A stretch of 64,000 bases of DNA from Mytilus edulis. Its lineage: Eukaryota; Mollusca; Bivalvia; Mytilida; Mytilidae. Positions 1 through 12,645 of this stretch are shown here, one piece after another. The stretch's first letter is position 1, and every line of letters begins with the position of its first letter. Under the pieces are notes generated by a model. The model saw only the letters and a list, made by a program, of their open reading frames with translations. It was not told the origin of the DNA and did not search any database. The DNA lies in assembly GCF_963676685.1 (NCBI RefSeq), contig NC_092348.1, positions 30,975,386 to 31,039,385 of the forward strand, given 5' to 3'. A program made the position numbers and the translations under genes.

Positions 1-260
1 ACGTAAAAAAACCTAGGACAGCACATAAAACAGCACAAAAAAATCTGCATTGTCACATGATGATAACGCTATAAAGGTGACGTAAAAGATAAAAGTGACG
101 TCACAGATAATTTCAAAAATGTTTTGATATTGTTCAAAATTAGGTTTGTAATTATGGTATTTGATGTTTAATATAATAATTACAATTTTATTAATATAGA
201 ATTGTGATAGTTATTAGATAATTAATTGTATTATTTAGCTACATCAACATCAACCAGTCC

Positions 261-287
261 GAGGACGAGGACGAGGACGAGGACGAG
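261..287. repeat. Hexanucleotide microsatellite (GAGGAC)n
   Basis: About four and a half perfect copies of GAGGAC in otherwise A+T-rich DNA. No coding context is visible. Confidence 0.9.
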
Positions 288-501
288 AGGTATTTTTTAT
301 GTTGCCCCAAAATCATACCTTATAAATGAACTGGGTGATTAATTATCTTAACTTTTACATTTATTACATGTACATATGCTCTGTACCAAGTCAGGGAAAT
401 GGCCATTGTTATATTATAGTTCGTTTCTGTGTGTGTTACATTTTAATGTTGTGTTTCTGTTGTGTCGTAGTTCTCTTATATTTAATGCGTTTCCCTCGGG
501 T

Positions 502-581
502 TTAGTTTGTAACTCGGATTTGTTTTTTCTCTATCGATTTATGAATTTCGAACAGCGGTATACTACTGTTGCCTTTATTTA
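502..581 (+). repeat. Dispersed repeat, copy 1
   Basis: About 80 bp around the motif ACAGCGGTATACTACTGTTG recurs at 50057-50136 in the same orientation with only a few changes. The short ORF across it is not supported as a gene. It is probably the tail of an unidentified retroelement. Confidence 0.7.
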
Positions 582-587
582 CATCCA

Positions 588-1683
588 TATTAAAAAATTA
601 GAATTACAACTATAAACGACAACACGTCTTAGTTAAACAAAAAAAAAGACAAAATGTCTAAGCAAAGCCAGGCAAGGAATCATAGTTTCGCGTGAAGGAG
701 ACCATTTTCCACAACATTAGTTTTTTTGTGTTTTTTTTTTATACAGGAAATTTTAATAACACAATAAGCATATTTTTACTACGAGCTTATGAACCAAAAA
801 AAGACAAAATGTATAGCCGAATATTTTCATTCAATATCATAAGATATAAAGATCATATATGTGAGCATTAAAAAGTAATACGCCCATGATGTTTAGAAGA
901 ATTTACATTATTTTGCATTTAATTTGATAAGTTGAATGTACGTTATGCCATTTTTTATTTTTTTAAAAAGAATTTTTAATTTATGAGATATGGAAAACAT
1001 AATTCCGATTAGAACACAAAACATCACATAAAAAGGGGAAGATATACGATGATCTACTCTTGTAGTATTTATTTAATAATTCATTAAGTTTAAATTAAGA
1101 TTCTGCTTTTTTAGGATTGCTAAACCGGAGTATCTTTGATTATTAAGCTTACCTGGCCAAAAATCTAATAAAGACTTTAATTTACCATCCTTGGCATTCC
1201 TCGTGAAGGTTGTCTGAAAACAGGAACATTTTCATTTTTTTCTTTAAACCCGTTTGCCGATTTTAAGAATATTTGGCAGGAATGTGTATGTAAAGTCCTC
1301 TACAAACATTCCTTATTTTTCAGATCGAACGGCAAATATGTTCTTAGCAGACCTTGGTTCTTATGACAATTCATCAATATGAATTTCCTTTTTCAATTAA
1401 AAGAACTGCTTATTGATACTATAGACACGTTTACTTCATAAAATTGAAATCTCCCAGATAGAAATATTACATATGAGTAAATTACCGTTATAAAGGTTAT
1501 TCCCGGAGAAGTGTATAACATATGTTTACTTTCAGAGTCTTTATATGTCTTCTTTACATATTTAATTCCGTATGGTTATTCTTTGAGCTACTTCCATTAA
1601 ATAATGTGAAAGTTCTACATAAATTTACAGAAAGTTCCTTACACTGTTGATCCAACCCGGTCTTATCAATATGATTACTTAAA
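588..1683. other. A+T-rich stretch with no recognised gene
   Basis: No long ORF, splice-flanked exon or strong repeat was recognised. Homopolymer A and T runs are frequent. Confidence 0.6.
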
Positions 1684-1925
1684 AAAGGGACGAAAGATAC
1701 CAAAGCGACAGTCAAACTCATAAATCGAAAAAAAAAACTGACAACGTCATGGCTAAAATGAAAAAGACAAACAGACAAACAATAGTACACATGAAACAAC
1801 ACAGAAAACTAGCGAATAAGCATCAACGAACCCCACCAAAAACTAGGGGTGATCTCAGGTGCTCCGGTAGGATAATCAGATCCTACTCCACATGTCGCAC
1901 CAGTCGTGTTGCTCATGTTAAATTT
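1684..1925 (+). repeat. Interspersed repeat family A
   Basis: A roughly 240-bp repeat begins at GGGACGAAAG and ends near CGTGTTGCTCATG. Similar copies lie at 18270-18490, 28293-28500, 40110-40340, 40970-41190, 52555-52765 and 63870-64000, in both orientations. Small ORFs on both strands here are repeat artefacts. Seven copies in 64 kb mark a very abundant element, probably SINE-like or a retroelement tail. Confidence 0.85.
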
Positions 1926-2442
1926 TGGCGTAGGTAATATATTTAAAACCTCCAGGTTAATAGGCAATGGTATAATAAGTAAACAAAAGAAAGCATGCAT
2001 CAAACGATGTGTGATAGATAACCATTTATTCTTTGAATAACCATGAAACTAAACGGAATGGATTTGATCATAATAAAATGATTATAGTGAACTTGATTCT
2101 TATGGCATCCTTGGTGAGCTTTTACAAAATATCATATTCAAAAATCTATCAGAATGCAAATAGAATGTTTATCTTTATTAACAAAATAGTATTTGGAGTG
2201 TAGATATTTAGAGCTTTTTTGGGTTTTTTTTATAGATTTCATCGCATTAAAAATTATGTGAACAATTTTTGTTAGAGTTAAATCAGCTGGCAAAGACATA
2301 AATCAATACGAAATATAATTTTTCATTGTATAAAAACATTTAATAATGTGATCGCAAATATTTAATGACTATCACTCCGCTTTTCAAAATACAACAAATG
2401 CTCTAAATTACAAGAAGGTATCAGTTATATAACCATTTTAAT

Positions 2443-2977
2443 GTGTGGTATTACGCATCAAATGCCTTACAGACTCTGCATATGCAAGTGATTCAATTGG
2501 GATTAGTCAAAGGCGATAAAATGAACTATTCAAAAGAAGACAGACTGACAAATTGGAATTTGGTAGAAGCAAGAAAGTACATTCTACACGATGTATTTCT
2601 TGTTTTATATTTTATACTAGGACTGGGAGGAAATCTAGTAATTTTGATTATTTATAAATTGAGACTAAAACAAACCGAAAGCAAGTACTTTATACCAATA
2701 TTAAAATGTGTTGATATGTTTGCTTGCATTTTGAGGGCTCCATTTTACCTATGGAAGAACTTACTGCCAGTAAAATTAACATATCTCATTCCCTGTAAGA
2801 TTATTTGGTTCTTATTCAACATGTTTAAATTTTCATCAATTAAGCAGTCATAACCCTACAGCGGTATCTGAAGTATGCCGACCCTTTGGACCTCAACTAA
2901 TTTTTCAATGGAGACGTATATCGCTGGTATTTATATTTATTTTGTCAGTTTCAGTGTCTTCTCCGTTTCAAATTTGA
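2443..2977 (+). pseudogene. Rhodopsin-like GPCR remnant (TM1-TM4)
   Basis: The first reading frame (2443-2853, 136 aa) has a hydrophobic segment containing GNLVILIIYKL, the TM1 asparagine signature. A second segment around KCVDMFACILRAPFYLW is TM2-like, and PCKIIWFLFNMFKFSS is like the start of TM3. It then hits a stop. In other frames just downstream, LQRYLK (2856-2873) and VCRPFGPQ (from 2873) followed by a TM4-like WRRISLVFIFILSVS run continue the same receptor; the first matches the end of TM3 and the second intracellular loop. At least one deletion and one frameshift separate the parts. TM5-7 were not found. It is a dead fragment of a class A receptor; the ligand type cannot be told. Confidence 0.6.
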
Positions 2978-3238
2978 AATAAACAATTACACATTTTCAA
3001 ACATTTCATTGAACGTTACAGGATATATCTGTGGCGCAAATATTATGAAAGTTGATAAAAACAGTAACGCTTATCTAACATTTATGTTCTACCTAACTTT
3101 TAATGGTGGACCTTAAATCCTATGGCAGCTAGCCAGATCCGGAAAAAATCCCGTTTTTGGTTTTTGGTTTTAGTCTTATTGTGTAACTCTTCAATATAAA
3201 GATATAAAAGTATTTGTATACATAATATTGTACTCCAA

Positions 3239-3893
3239 ATGAAGATAATTTTTATTAGCGATTCTAGATTGTGTGGCGTTGAAAGAATTAATTTGGGATC
3301 CCACAGAAATATTGTCAGAAGAATAAACTATCACTGTGTTCCTGGTTTGAAGTTGGGTGACGTTAAGCGATACGTGAGGAGTGAAAACTTTTTAAAAAAA
3401 CTTTGCAATCAGAGCCGTGTTGTGGTCTTTCTGAGTGTCGGGATAAATAACATCCCTGAGGATATTTATGGAAGAACTGGAGAGGACTTAGATGTATTAT
3501 ACAAACGAATCGTAAAAAAGTTAAACCGAATTGAAATAGCAGTGAAGACTGGCTTTTAACGCCAAAGTTGTAATTGCAACAATACCCCCTAAAGAATTAG
3601 AACGAACCATCAGAAAATATCCTCATAAGAGTGAAAAATTAGGAACTTTAACTCGTAATCATCAGCAATCATATGAGAATTTTGTATGTAGAATAAATGA
3701 GGATTTTTTTAATGACTTTAATCAGAAAGAAACTCAAGTCACCATACCCTTGCATAGGGCCCTAAGACAGCACAGAGGAAGGAGAGGAAGTGTTTATTCA
3801 TATAATAAACTTCGTGATGGTTTACATCCAGATCATGATTTGAAAAAACATTGGATGGAAATGATAGTCTCAAGACTGGAGCAGTGTATATAA
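3239..3893 (+). pseudogene. SGNH-hydrolase-like ORF, frameshifted
   Basis: The first part (3239-3559, 106 aa) starts MKIIFISDSRL, resembling SGNH block I (the GDS serine motif), and carries VVVFLSVGINN, resembling block III (GxND). A one-base shift at about 3557 ends it. The next frame (3558-3893) continues with NAKVVIATIPP and ends with DGLHPD, which fits the block V catalytic Asp/His motif. Joined, the region would give about 216 residues, about the size of an SGNH domain. No introns or signal peptide are seen. SGNH domains of this kind occur in invertebrate retroelement ORFs and in stand-alone genes; which applies here is not shown. The motif match is seen, the function is inferred. Confidence 0.55.
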
Positions 3894-4214
3894 TGTATAT
3901 GAACCATTAAAAAACTTGTATTAAACATGATATTAGTACACGTATAACAAAAATGTTGTTTGCTATTTTAATATAAAAAAACACACCAAAGAACCCTCTA
4001 TCAAACAAAGCTATATTTGTGCTCCTCGTCCTTATTAGCATGTCAACATGAATGCTGCTATGGACACAAGGTCCTTACTTGTGTTATTCATGTTAGAAAT
4101 TCTTACCAACATGACCAAAAAATACATTTAAGCAATATAAATATTTTGATCCCTTTTTCATAAATTATTAAGAGTAGCAGCCTTTTTAAAAAAAAAAAGC
4201 CAAGACAAGTATCT

Positions 4215-4320
4215 CACGACCGACGATGTTTTATATGATTGCCAATGAGGCAACTCTCTACCAGAGACCACATGACATAGAACTGAACAATTATAGGTCA
4301 CAGTATGGCCATCAAGTTCA
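4215..4320 (-). repeat. Family B repeat fragment
   Basis: Holds the motifs ATTGCCAATGAGGCAACTCT and TATAGGTCA, typical of repeat family B (see 20093-20362) read in reverse. Confidence 0.55.
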
Positions 4321-4611
4321 TCAGTGAGATATATATAATCAAAATAATTTGATAGTCATTTTTTAGTAAAATGTTTGAAAGAGTTTGAATATTTGAAAGA
4401 GTTTGATGAAAATAATAAGTTTTCATTTTCTGTTGGTATACAACTTCACATTTAAAATATTATGCCTTTGTATATTGATTGTTGGTGTAAGTTAATAGGC
4501 AGTTATTATGAAATGGCTTTGTCACATTGTGTATTGAGGACTGCTTATACATGTATCCTGGCTTTGCACTATTCTCCACATGCAATATATAATAATATGT
4601 TATCATAAACA

Positions 4612-4655
4612 CATTACCTGGGTAGCTGGATTATGATTTCTATGATCATATGTAA
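4612..4655 (+). repeat. Isolated monomer of the 52-bp satellite
   Basis: One satellite monomer core (GGTAGCTGGATTATGATTTC and onward) lies left of the SINE-like repeat. The same monomer resumes in a long array right of that repeat. Confidence 0.85.
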
Positions 4656-4830
4656 GTTACAAAGGTACCAGGATTATAATTTAGTACGCCAGACGCACAT
4701 TTCGTCTACACAAGACTCATCAGTGACGCTCATATCAAAATATTAAAAAGCCAAACAAAAACAAAGTTGATGAGCATTGAGGATCCAAAATTCCAAAAAG
4801 TTGTGCCAAATAAGGCTAAGGTAATCTAGA
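4656..4830 (+). repeat. SINE-like interspersed repeat family C inside the satellite
   Basis: Begins with a GGTACCAGGATTATAATTTA segment, includes a CGCCAGACGCACATTTCG core and GACTCATCAGTGACGCTC, and ends near GGCTAAGGTAATCTA. Related copies are at 16490-16670 (same orientation) and 52800-52930 (reverse). Satellite monomers lie on both sides, so this copy probably inserted into the array. Confidence 0.8.
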
Positions 4831-4841
4831 AAAATGAATGC

Positions 4842-7800
4842 CTGCATTGACCTTAATCTGGGTAGCTGGATTATGATTTCTATGATCAAATGTTGGCATT
4901 GACCTTTATCTGGGTAGCTTGTTTATGATTTATATTATCATATGTTGGCATTGACCTATATCTGGGTAGCTTGATTATATTCCATATCATCACATATTAT
5001 GGCATTGACCTTTATCCGGGTAGCTGGATTATTTCTACATATCATCATATGTTGGCATTGATCTTTATCTGGGTAGCTGGATTATGATTTCTATGATCAT
5101 GCTTTGACATTGACCTTTATCCGGGTAGATGGATTATGATTTCTATGATCATATTTTGGCATTGACCATAATTTAGGTAGCTGGATTATGATTTCTATGA
5201 TCATATTTTGGCATTTACCTTAATCCGGGTAGCTGGATTATGATTTCTATAATCATATCTTGGCATTGATCTTTATCTGGGCTGCTGGATTATGATTTAT
5301 ATGATCATATTTTGACATTGACCTTAATCTGGGTAGCTGGATTATGATTTCTATAATCATATCTTTGCAGCTGGATTATGATTTCTATGATCATATTTTG
5401 GCATTGACCTTTATCTGGGTAGCTGGATTATGATTTCTATGATCATATGTTGGATTTGATCTTTATCTGGGTAGCTGGAATATGATTTTTATGATCATAT
5501 TATGGCATTGACCTTTATCCGGGTAGCTGGATTATGATTTCTATGATCATATGTTGGCATTGATCTTTATCTAGGTAGCTGGATTATGATTTCTATGATC
5601 ATATTATGGCATTGACCTTTATCTGGGTAGCTGGATTATGATTTCTATGATCATATGTTGGCATTGATCTTTATCTGGGTAGCTGGATTATGATTTCTAT
5701 GATCATATTTTTGCATTGACCTTTATCCGGGTAGCTGGATTATGATTTCTATGATCATATCTTGGCATTGATCTTTATCTGGGTAGCTTGATTATGTTTT
5801 CTATGATCATATTATGGCATTGACCTTTATCCGGGTAGCTGGATTATGATTTCTATGATCATATTTTGGCATTGATCTTTATCTGGGTAGCTGGATTATG
5901 ATTTCTATGATCATATTATGGCATTGACCTTTATCCGGGTAGCTGGATTATGATTTCTATAACCATATGTTGGCATTGATCTTTATCTGGGTAGCTGGAT
6001 TATGATTTCTATGATCTTATTATGGCATTGACCTTTATCCGGGTAGCTGGATTATGATTTCTATGATCACATGTTGGCATTGATCTTTATCTGGGTAGCT
6101 GAATTATGATTTCTATGATCATATTATGGCATTGACCTTTATCCGGGTAGCTGGATTATGATTTCTATAATCATATGTTGGCATTGATCTTTATCCGGGT
6201 TGCTGGATTATGATTTCTATGATCATATGTTGGCATTGATCTTTATCTGGGTAGCTGGATTATGATTTCTATGATCTTATTATGGCATTGACCTTTATCC
6301 GGGTAGCTGTATTATGATTTCTTTGATCATATTTTGGCATTGACCTTTATCCGGGTAGCTGGATTATGAGTTCTATGATCATATGTTGGCATTGATCTTT
6401 ATCTGGGTAGCTGGATTATGATTTCTATGATCATATTATGGCATTGACCTTTATCGGGGTAGCTGGATTATGATTTCTATGATCATATGTTGGCATTGAT
6501 CTTTATCTGGGTAGCTGGATTATGATTTCTATGATCATATTATGGCATTGACCTTTATCCAGGTAGCTGGATTATGATTTCTATGATCATATGTTGGCAT
6601 TGATCTTTATCTGGGTAGCTGGATTATGATTTCTATGATCATATTATGGCATTGACCTTTATCCGGGTAGCTGGATTTTGATTTCTATAATCATATGTTG
6701 GCATTGATCTTTATCCGGGTAGCTGGATTATGATTTCTATGATCATATGTTGGCATTGATCTTTATCTGGGTAGCTGGATTATGATTTCTATGATCTTAT
6801 TATGGCATTGACCTTTATCCGGGTAGCTGGATTATGATTTCTATGATCATATGTTGGCATTGATCTTTATCTGGGTAGCTGGATTATGATTTCTATGATC
6901 ATATTATGGCATTGATCTTTATCTGGGTAGCTGGATTATGATTTCTATGATCATATTATGACATTGACCTTTATCCGGTTAGCTGGATTATGATTTCTAT
7001 GATCATATGTTGGCATTGATCTTTATCTGGGTAGCTGGATTATGATTTCTATGATCATATTTTGGCATTGACCTTAATCCGGGTAGCTGGATTATGATTT
7101 CTATGATCATATTTTGGCATTTACCTTAATCCGGGTAGCTGGATTATGATTTCTATAATCATATCTTGGCATTGATCTTTATCTGGGCTGCTGGATTATG
7201 ATTTATATGATCATATTTTGGCATTGACCGTAATCTGGGTAGCTGGATTATGATTTCTATAATCATATCTTGGCAGCTGGATTATGATTTCTATGATCAT
7301 ATTTTGGCATTGACCTTTATCTGGGTAGCTGAATTATGATTTGTATGATCATATGTTGGCATTGATCTTTATCTGGGTAGCTGGATTATGATTTCTATGA
7401 TCTTATTATGGCATTGACCTTTATCTGGGTAGCTGGATTATGATTTCTATGATCATATTATGGCATTGACCTTTATCCGGGTAGCTGGATTATGATTTCT
7501 ATAACCATATGTTGGCATTGATCTTTATCTGGGTAGCTGGATTATGATTTCTATGATCTTATTATGGCATTGACCTTTATCCGGGTAGCTGGATTATGAT
7601 TTCTATGATCACATGTTGGCATTGATCTTTATCTGGGTAGCTGAATTATGATTTCTATGATCATATTATGGCATTGACCTTTATCCGGGTAGCTGGATTA
7701 TGATTTCTATAATCATATGTTGGCATTGATCTTTATCCGGGTTGCTGGATTATGATTTCTATGATCATATGTTGGCATTGATCTTTATCTGGGTAGCTGG

Positions 7801-10800
7801 ATTATGATTTCTATGATCTTATTATGGCATTGACCTTTATCCGGGTAGCTGTATTATGATTTCTTTGATCATATTTTGGCATTGACCTTTATCCGGGTAG
7901 CTGGATTATGAGTTCTATGATCATATGTTGGCATTGATCTTTATCTGGGTAGCTGGATTATGATTTCTATGATCTTATTATGGCATTGACCTTTATCCGG
8001 GTAGCTGTATTATGATTTCTTTGATCATATTTTGGCATTGACCTTTATCCGGGTAGCTGGATTATGAGTTCTATGATCATATGTTGGCATTGATCTTTAT
8101 CTGGGTAGCTGGATTATGATTTCTATGATCATATTATGGCATTGACCTTTATCGGGGTAGCTGGATTATGATTTCTATGATCATATGTTGGCATTGATCT
8201 TTATCTGGGTAGCTGGATTATGATTTCTATGATCATATTATGGCATTGACCTTTATCCAGGTAGCTGTATTATGATTTCTATGATCATATGTTGGCATTG
8301 ATCTTTATCTGGGTAGCTGGATTATGATTTCTATGATCATATTATGGCATTGACCTTTATCCGGGTAGCTGGATTTTGATTTCTATAATCATATGTTGGC
8401 ATTGATCTTTATCCGGGTAGCTGGATTATGATTTCTATGATCATATGTTGGCATTGATCTTTATCTGGGTAGCTGGATTATGATTTCTATGATCTTATTA
8501 TGGCATTGACCTTTATCCGGGTAGCTGGATTATGATTTCTATGATCATATGTTGGCATTGATCTTTATCTGGGTAGCTGGATTATGATTTATATGATCAT
8601 ATTATGGCATTGATCTTTATCTGGGTAGCTGGATTATGATTTCTATGATCATATTATGACATTGACCTTTATCCGGTTAGCTGGATTATGATTTCTATGA
8701 TCATATGTTGGCATTGATCTTTATCTGGGTAGCTGGATTATGATTTCTATGATCATATTTTGGCATTGACCTTAATCCGGGTAGCTGGATTATGATTTCT
8801 ATGATCATATTTTGGCATTTACCTTAATCCGGGTAGCTGGATTATGATTTCTATAATCATATCTTGGCATTGATCTTTATCTGGGCTGCTGGATTATGAT
8901 TTATATGATCATATTTTGGCATTGACCGTAATCTGGGTAGCTGGATTATGATTTCTATAATCATATCTTGGCAGCTGGATTATGATTTCTATGATCATAT
9001 TTTGGCATTGACCTTTATCTGGGTAGCTGAATTATGATTTGTATGATCATATGTTGGCATTGATCTTTATCTGGGTAGCTGGATTATGATTTCTATGATC
9101 TTATTATGGCATTGACCTTTATCTGGGTAGCTGGATTATGATTTCTATGATCATATTATGGCATTGACCTTTATCCGGGTAGCTGGATTATGATTTCTAT
9201 AACCATATGTTGGCATTGATCTTTATCTGGGTAGCTGGATTATGATTTCTATGATCTTATTATGGCATTGACCTTTATCCGGGTAGCTGGATTATGATTT
9301 CTATGATCACATGTTGGCATTGATCTTTATCTGGGTAGCTGAATTATGATTTCTATGATCATATTATGGCATTGACCTTTATCCGGGTAGCTGGATTATG
9401 ATTTCTATAATCATATGTTGGCATTGATCTTTATCCGGGTTGCTGGATTATGATTTCTATGATCATATGTTGGCATTGATCTTTATCTGGGTAGCTGGAT
9501 TATGATTTCTATGATCTTATTATGGCATTGACCTTTATCCGGGTAGCTGTATTATGATTTCTTTGATCATATTTTGGCATTGACCTTTATCCGGGTAGCT
9601 GGATTATGAGTTCTATGATCATATGTTGGCATTGATCTTTATCTGGGTAGCTGGATTATGATTTCTATGATCATATTATGGCATTGACCTTTATCGGGGT
9701 AGCTGGATTATGATTTCTATGATCATATGTTGGCATTGATCTTTATCTGGGTAGCTGGATTATGATTTCTATGATCATATTATGGCATTGACCTTTATCC
9801 AGGTAGCTGGATTATGATTTCTATGATCATATGTTGGCATTGATCTTTATCTGGGTAGCTGGATTATGATTTCTATGATCATATTATGGCATTGACCTTT
9901 ATCCGGGTAGCTGGATTTTGATTTCTATAATCATATGTTGGCATTGATCTTTATCCGGGTAGCTGGATTATGATTTCTATGATCATATGTTGGCATTGAT
10001 CTTTATCTGGGTAGCTGGATTATGATTTCTATGATCTTATTATGGCATTGACCTTTATCCGGGTAGCTGGATTATGATTTCTATGATCATATGTTGGCAT
10101 TGATCTTTATCTGGGTAGCTGGATTATGATTTCTATGATCATATTATGGCATTGATCTTTATCTGGGTAGCTGGATTATGATTTCTATGATCATATTATG
10201 ACATTGACCTTTATCCGGTTAGCTGGATTATGATTTCTATGATCATATGTTGGCATTGATCTTTATCTGGGTAGCTGGATTATGATTTCTATGATCATAT
10301 TTTGGCATTGACCTTAATCCGGGTAGCTGGATTATGATTTCTATGATCATATTTTGGCATTTACCTTAATCCGGGTAGCTGGATTATGATTTCTATAATC
10401 ATATCTTGGCATTGATCTTTATCTGGGCTGCTGGATTATGATTTATATGATCATATTTTGGCATTGACCGTAATCTGGGTAGCTGGATTATGATTTCTAT
10501 AATCATATCTTGGCAGCTGGATTATGATTTCTATGATCATATTTTGGCATTGACCTTTATCTGGGTAGCTGAATTATGATTTGTATGATCATATGTTGGC
10601 ATTGATCTTTATCTGGGTAGCTGGATTATGATTTCTATGATCATATTATGGCATTGACCTTTATCCGGGTAGCTGGATTATGATTTCTATGATCATATGT
10701 TGGCATTGATCTTTATCTGGGTAGCTGGATTATGATTTCTATGATCCTATATGGCATTGACCTTTATCCGGGTAGCTTGATTATGATTTCTTTGATTATA

Positions 10801-11375
10801 TGTTGGCATTGATCTTTATCTGGGTAGCTGGATTATGATTTCTATGATCATATTTTGGCATTGACCTTATTCCGGGTAGCTGGATTATGATTTCTATGAT
10901 CATATGTTGGCATTGATCTTTATCTGGGTAGCTGGATTATGATTTCTATGATCATATTATGGCATTGACCTTTATCCGGGTAGCTGGATTATGATTTCTA
11001 TAATCATATGTTGGCATTGATCTAGATCTTTATCTGGGTAGCTGGATTATGATTTCTATGATCATATTATGGCATTGACCTTTATCCGGGTAGCTGGATT
11101 ATGATTTCTATGATCATATGTTGGCATTGATCTTTATCTGGGTAGCTGGATTATGATTTCTATGATCATATTATGGCATTGACCTTTATCCGGGTAGCTG
11201 GATTATGATTTCTATGATCATATGTTGGCATTGATCTTTATCTGGGTAGCTGGATTATGATTTCTATGATCATATTATGGCATTGACCTTTATCCGGGTA
11301 GCTGGATTATGATTTCTATGATCATATGTTGGCATTGACCTTTATCCGGGTAGCTGGATTATGATTTCTATGATC
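4842..11375 (+). repeat. 52-bp satellite array with higher-order structure
   Basis: About 125 head-to-tail monomers of 52 bp, core GGGTAGCTGGATTATGATTT. Two monomer types alternate: one carries ATGTTGGCATTGATC, the other ATTATGGCATTGACC, giving a 104-bp dimer. A shortened monomer (CTTGGCAGCTGG) and a GCATTTACCTTAATCC variant mark larger blocks. The variant recurs at 5211, 7117, 8815 and 10357, so block lengths are about 1906, 1698 and 1542 bp. The last two differ by 156 bp, exactly three monomers. No ORF is maintained. The array ends abruptly at 11375 against reverse-transcriptase coding sequence. Confidence 0.97.
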
Positions 11376-12645
11376 AAAAATTAAGAGATGCACGATTAGG
11401 GAGAATTTATATTCTCCCAAAAGTTCATCGTCTTGAAACAGAGACGTTTAAACAAATACAACATGATGGATTAAATGAATTAAATATAATTCCACCTGGT
11501 AGACCAATTATATCACAGTGTGGTTCTGTAACTGAACTTATAGGTCATTACGTTGACTTTTTTCTTATACCAATAGTTCAAAATCAGTCTACATATATAA
11601 AAGATACTAAATCGTTCATTAATATCATTGAGAAATTAAAACCTATGGCAAACAGCCTTTTGGTTTCATATGATATAACACAGATGTTTACTAATCTACC
11701 TCAAGAAGCGTCATTGAGTGCGGTTGAACGAGCCTATGACAGTTTTGACAAATCAAACTTCAAAGTCAATGCTCCGCCAGTCAACATGGTCAATGTATTA
11801 ATACATTTGTTGAGAATTATTTTAGAAAACAATGTATTTGAATTTGATGTGAAAATTTACAAACAAGTAACAGGTACGGCAATTGGAGCAGTTCCTTCAC
11901 CGGAAATCTGTGACATACTTATGTTTGAAATAATGAATCAAATTATTTCTGCATTTCAATATAAAGACAAAATATTCTATCATGGCAGATATAGAGACGA
12001 TGGATTCATTATATATGATGGAACATCAGATGAAATTATAGATTTTTTTCGTCTAGCAAATGATTATAACCCTTTATTAAAGTTCACCTATGAAATCAAA
12101 AACGATAAGATGTCGTTCTTGGATGTTGATGTAATTAAAGGTCAACGATTTACAACATATGGCATCCTTGACCTTGAAATACATTTTAAAGAAACAAATT
12201 CTTATCTGTTTCTGCACAGATATAGCTGTCACTCACAGCATTCAGAGGGTTTATTAAAGGTGAAGCAATACGGCAAATTAGAAATACAAGTGACCATAAC
12301 AAATTAATAAACAATCTAACTAATTTCAAAGTAGGGGTTATGATAACGCTGAAATAGATGATAGTATTACTGATGCTTTATCAATTGACCGTACTGATTT
12401 ATTACAACAAAACAAATCTAAAGAGAAGCAAAGTATTCCGTTAGTTTTAATAACTAAATATAATCCATAATTATATACGTAAAATAAAGAAACGTATAAT
12501 GAAACACTGGCATTTATTACAGTTCGACGAAGACTGTGTACAAATATTCAATACAGCACCAATAGTTGCGTATAGCAAACATAAAAGTATTGGGGATATG
12601 CTTAGTAGATCAAAGTTAAAGACTTTAACATTAAATTGACAGTTG
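11376..12645 (+). pseudogene. Penelope-like reverse transcriptase, 5' cut and frameshifted
   Basis: An open frame from the satellite edge reads ARLGRIYILPKVHR and GRPIISQCGS, typical of the region before the RT palm in Penelope-like elements. Motif A is LLVSYDITQMFTNLP (11656-11700), motif B is TGTAIGAVPSPEICD (from about 11870) and motif C is YRDDGFIIY (about 11990). A FLDVDV motif follows. The catalytic aspartates are all present. The frame closes at 12307. The C-terminal part continues in other frames: EAIRQIRNTSDHN after about 12255, GYDNAEIDD after about 12335, and KHWHLLQFDEDC...SIGDMLSRSKL near 12500-12640, showing at least three shifts. No GIY-YIG endonuclease domain was seen downstream. 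The N-terminus is missing at the satellite junction. A related retroelement class is possible, but the GRPIIS and FLDV motifs favour Penelope-like. Confidence 0.75.

Noticed and set aside
1749..2003. Small overlapping ORFs on both strands near 1.8 kb
   Set aside because: They lie in repeat family A, whose other copies have different frames and stops.
4842..11375. CRISPR-like regular repeats
   Set aside because: Monomers are contiguous without unique spacers; it is a eukaryotic satellite.
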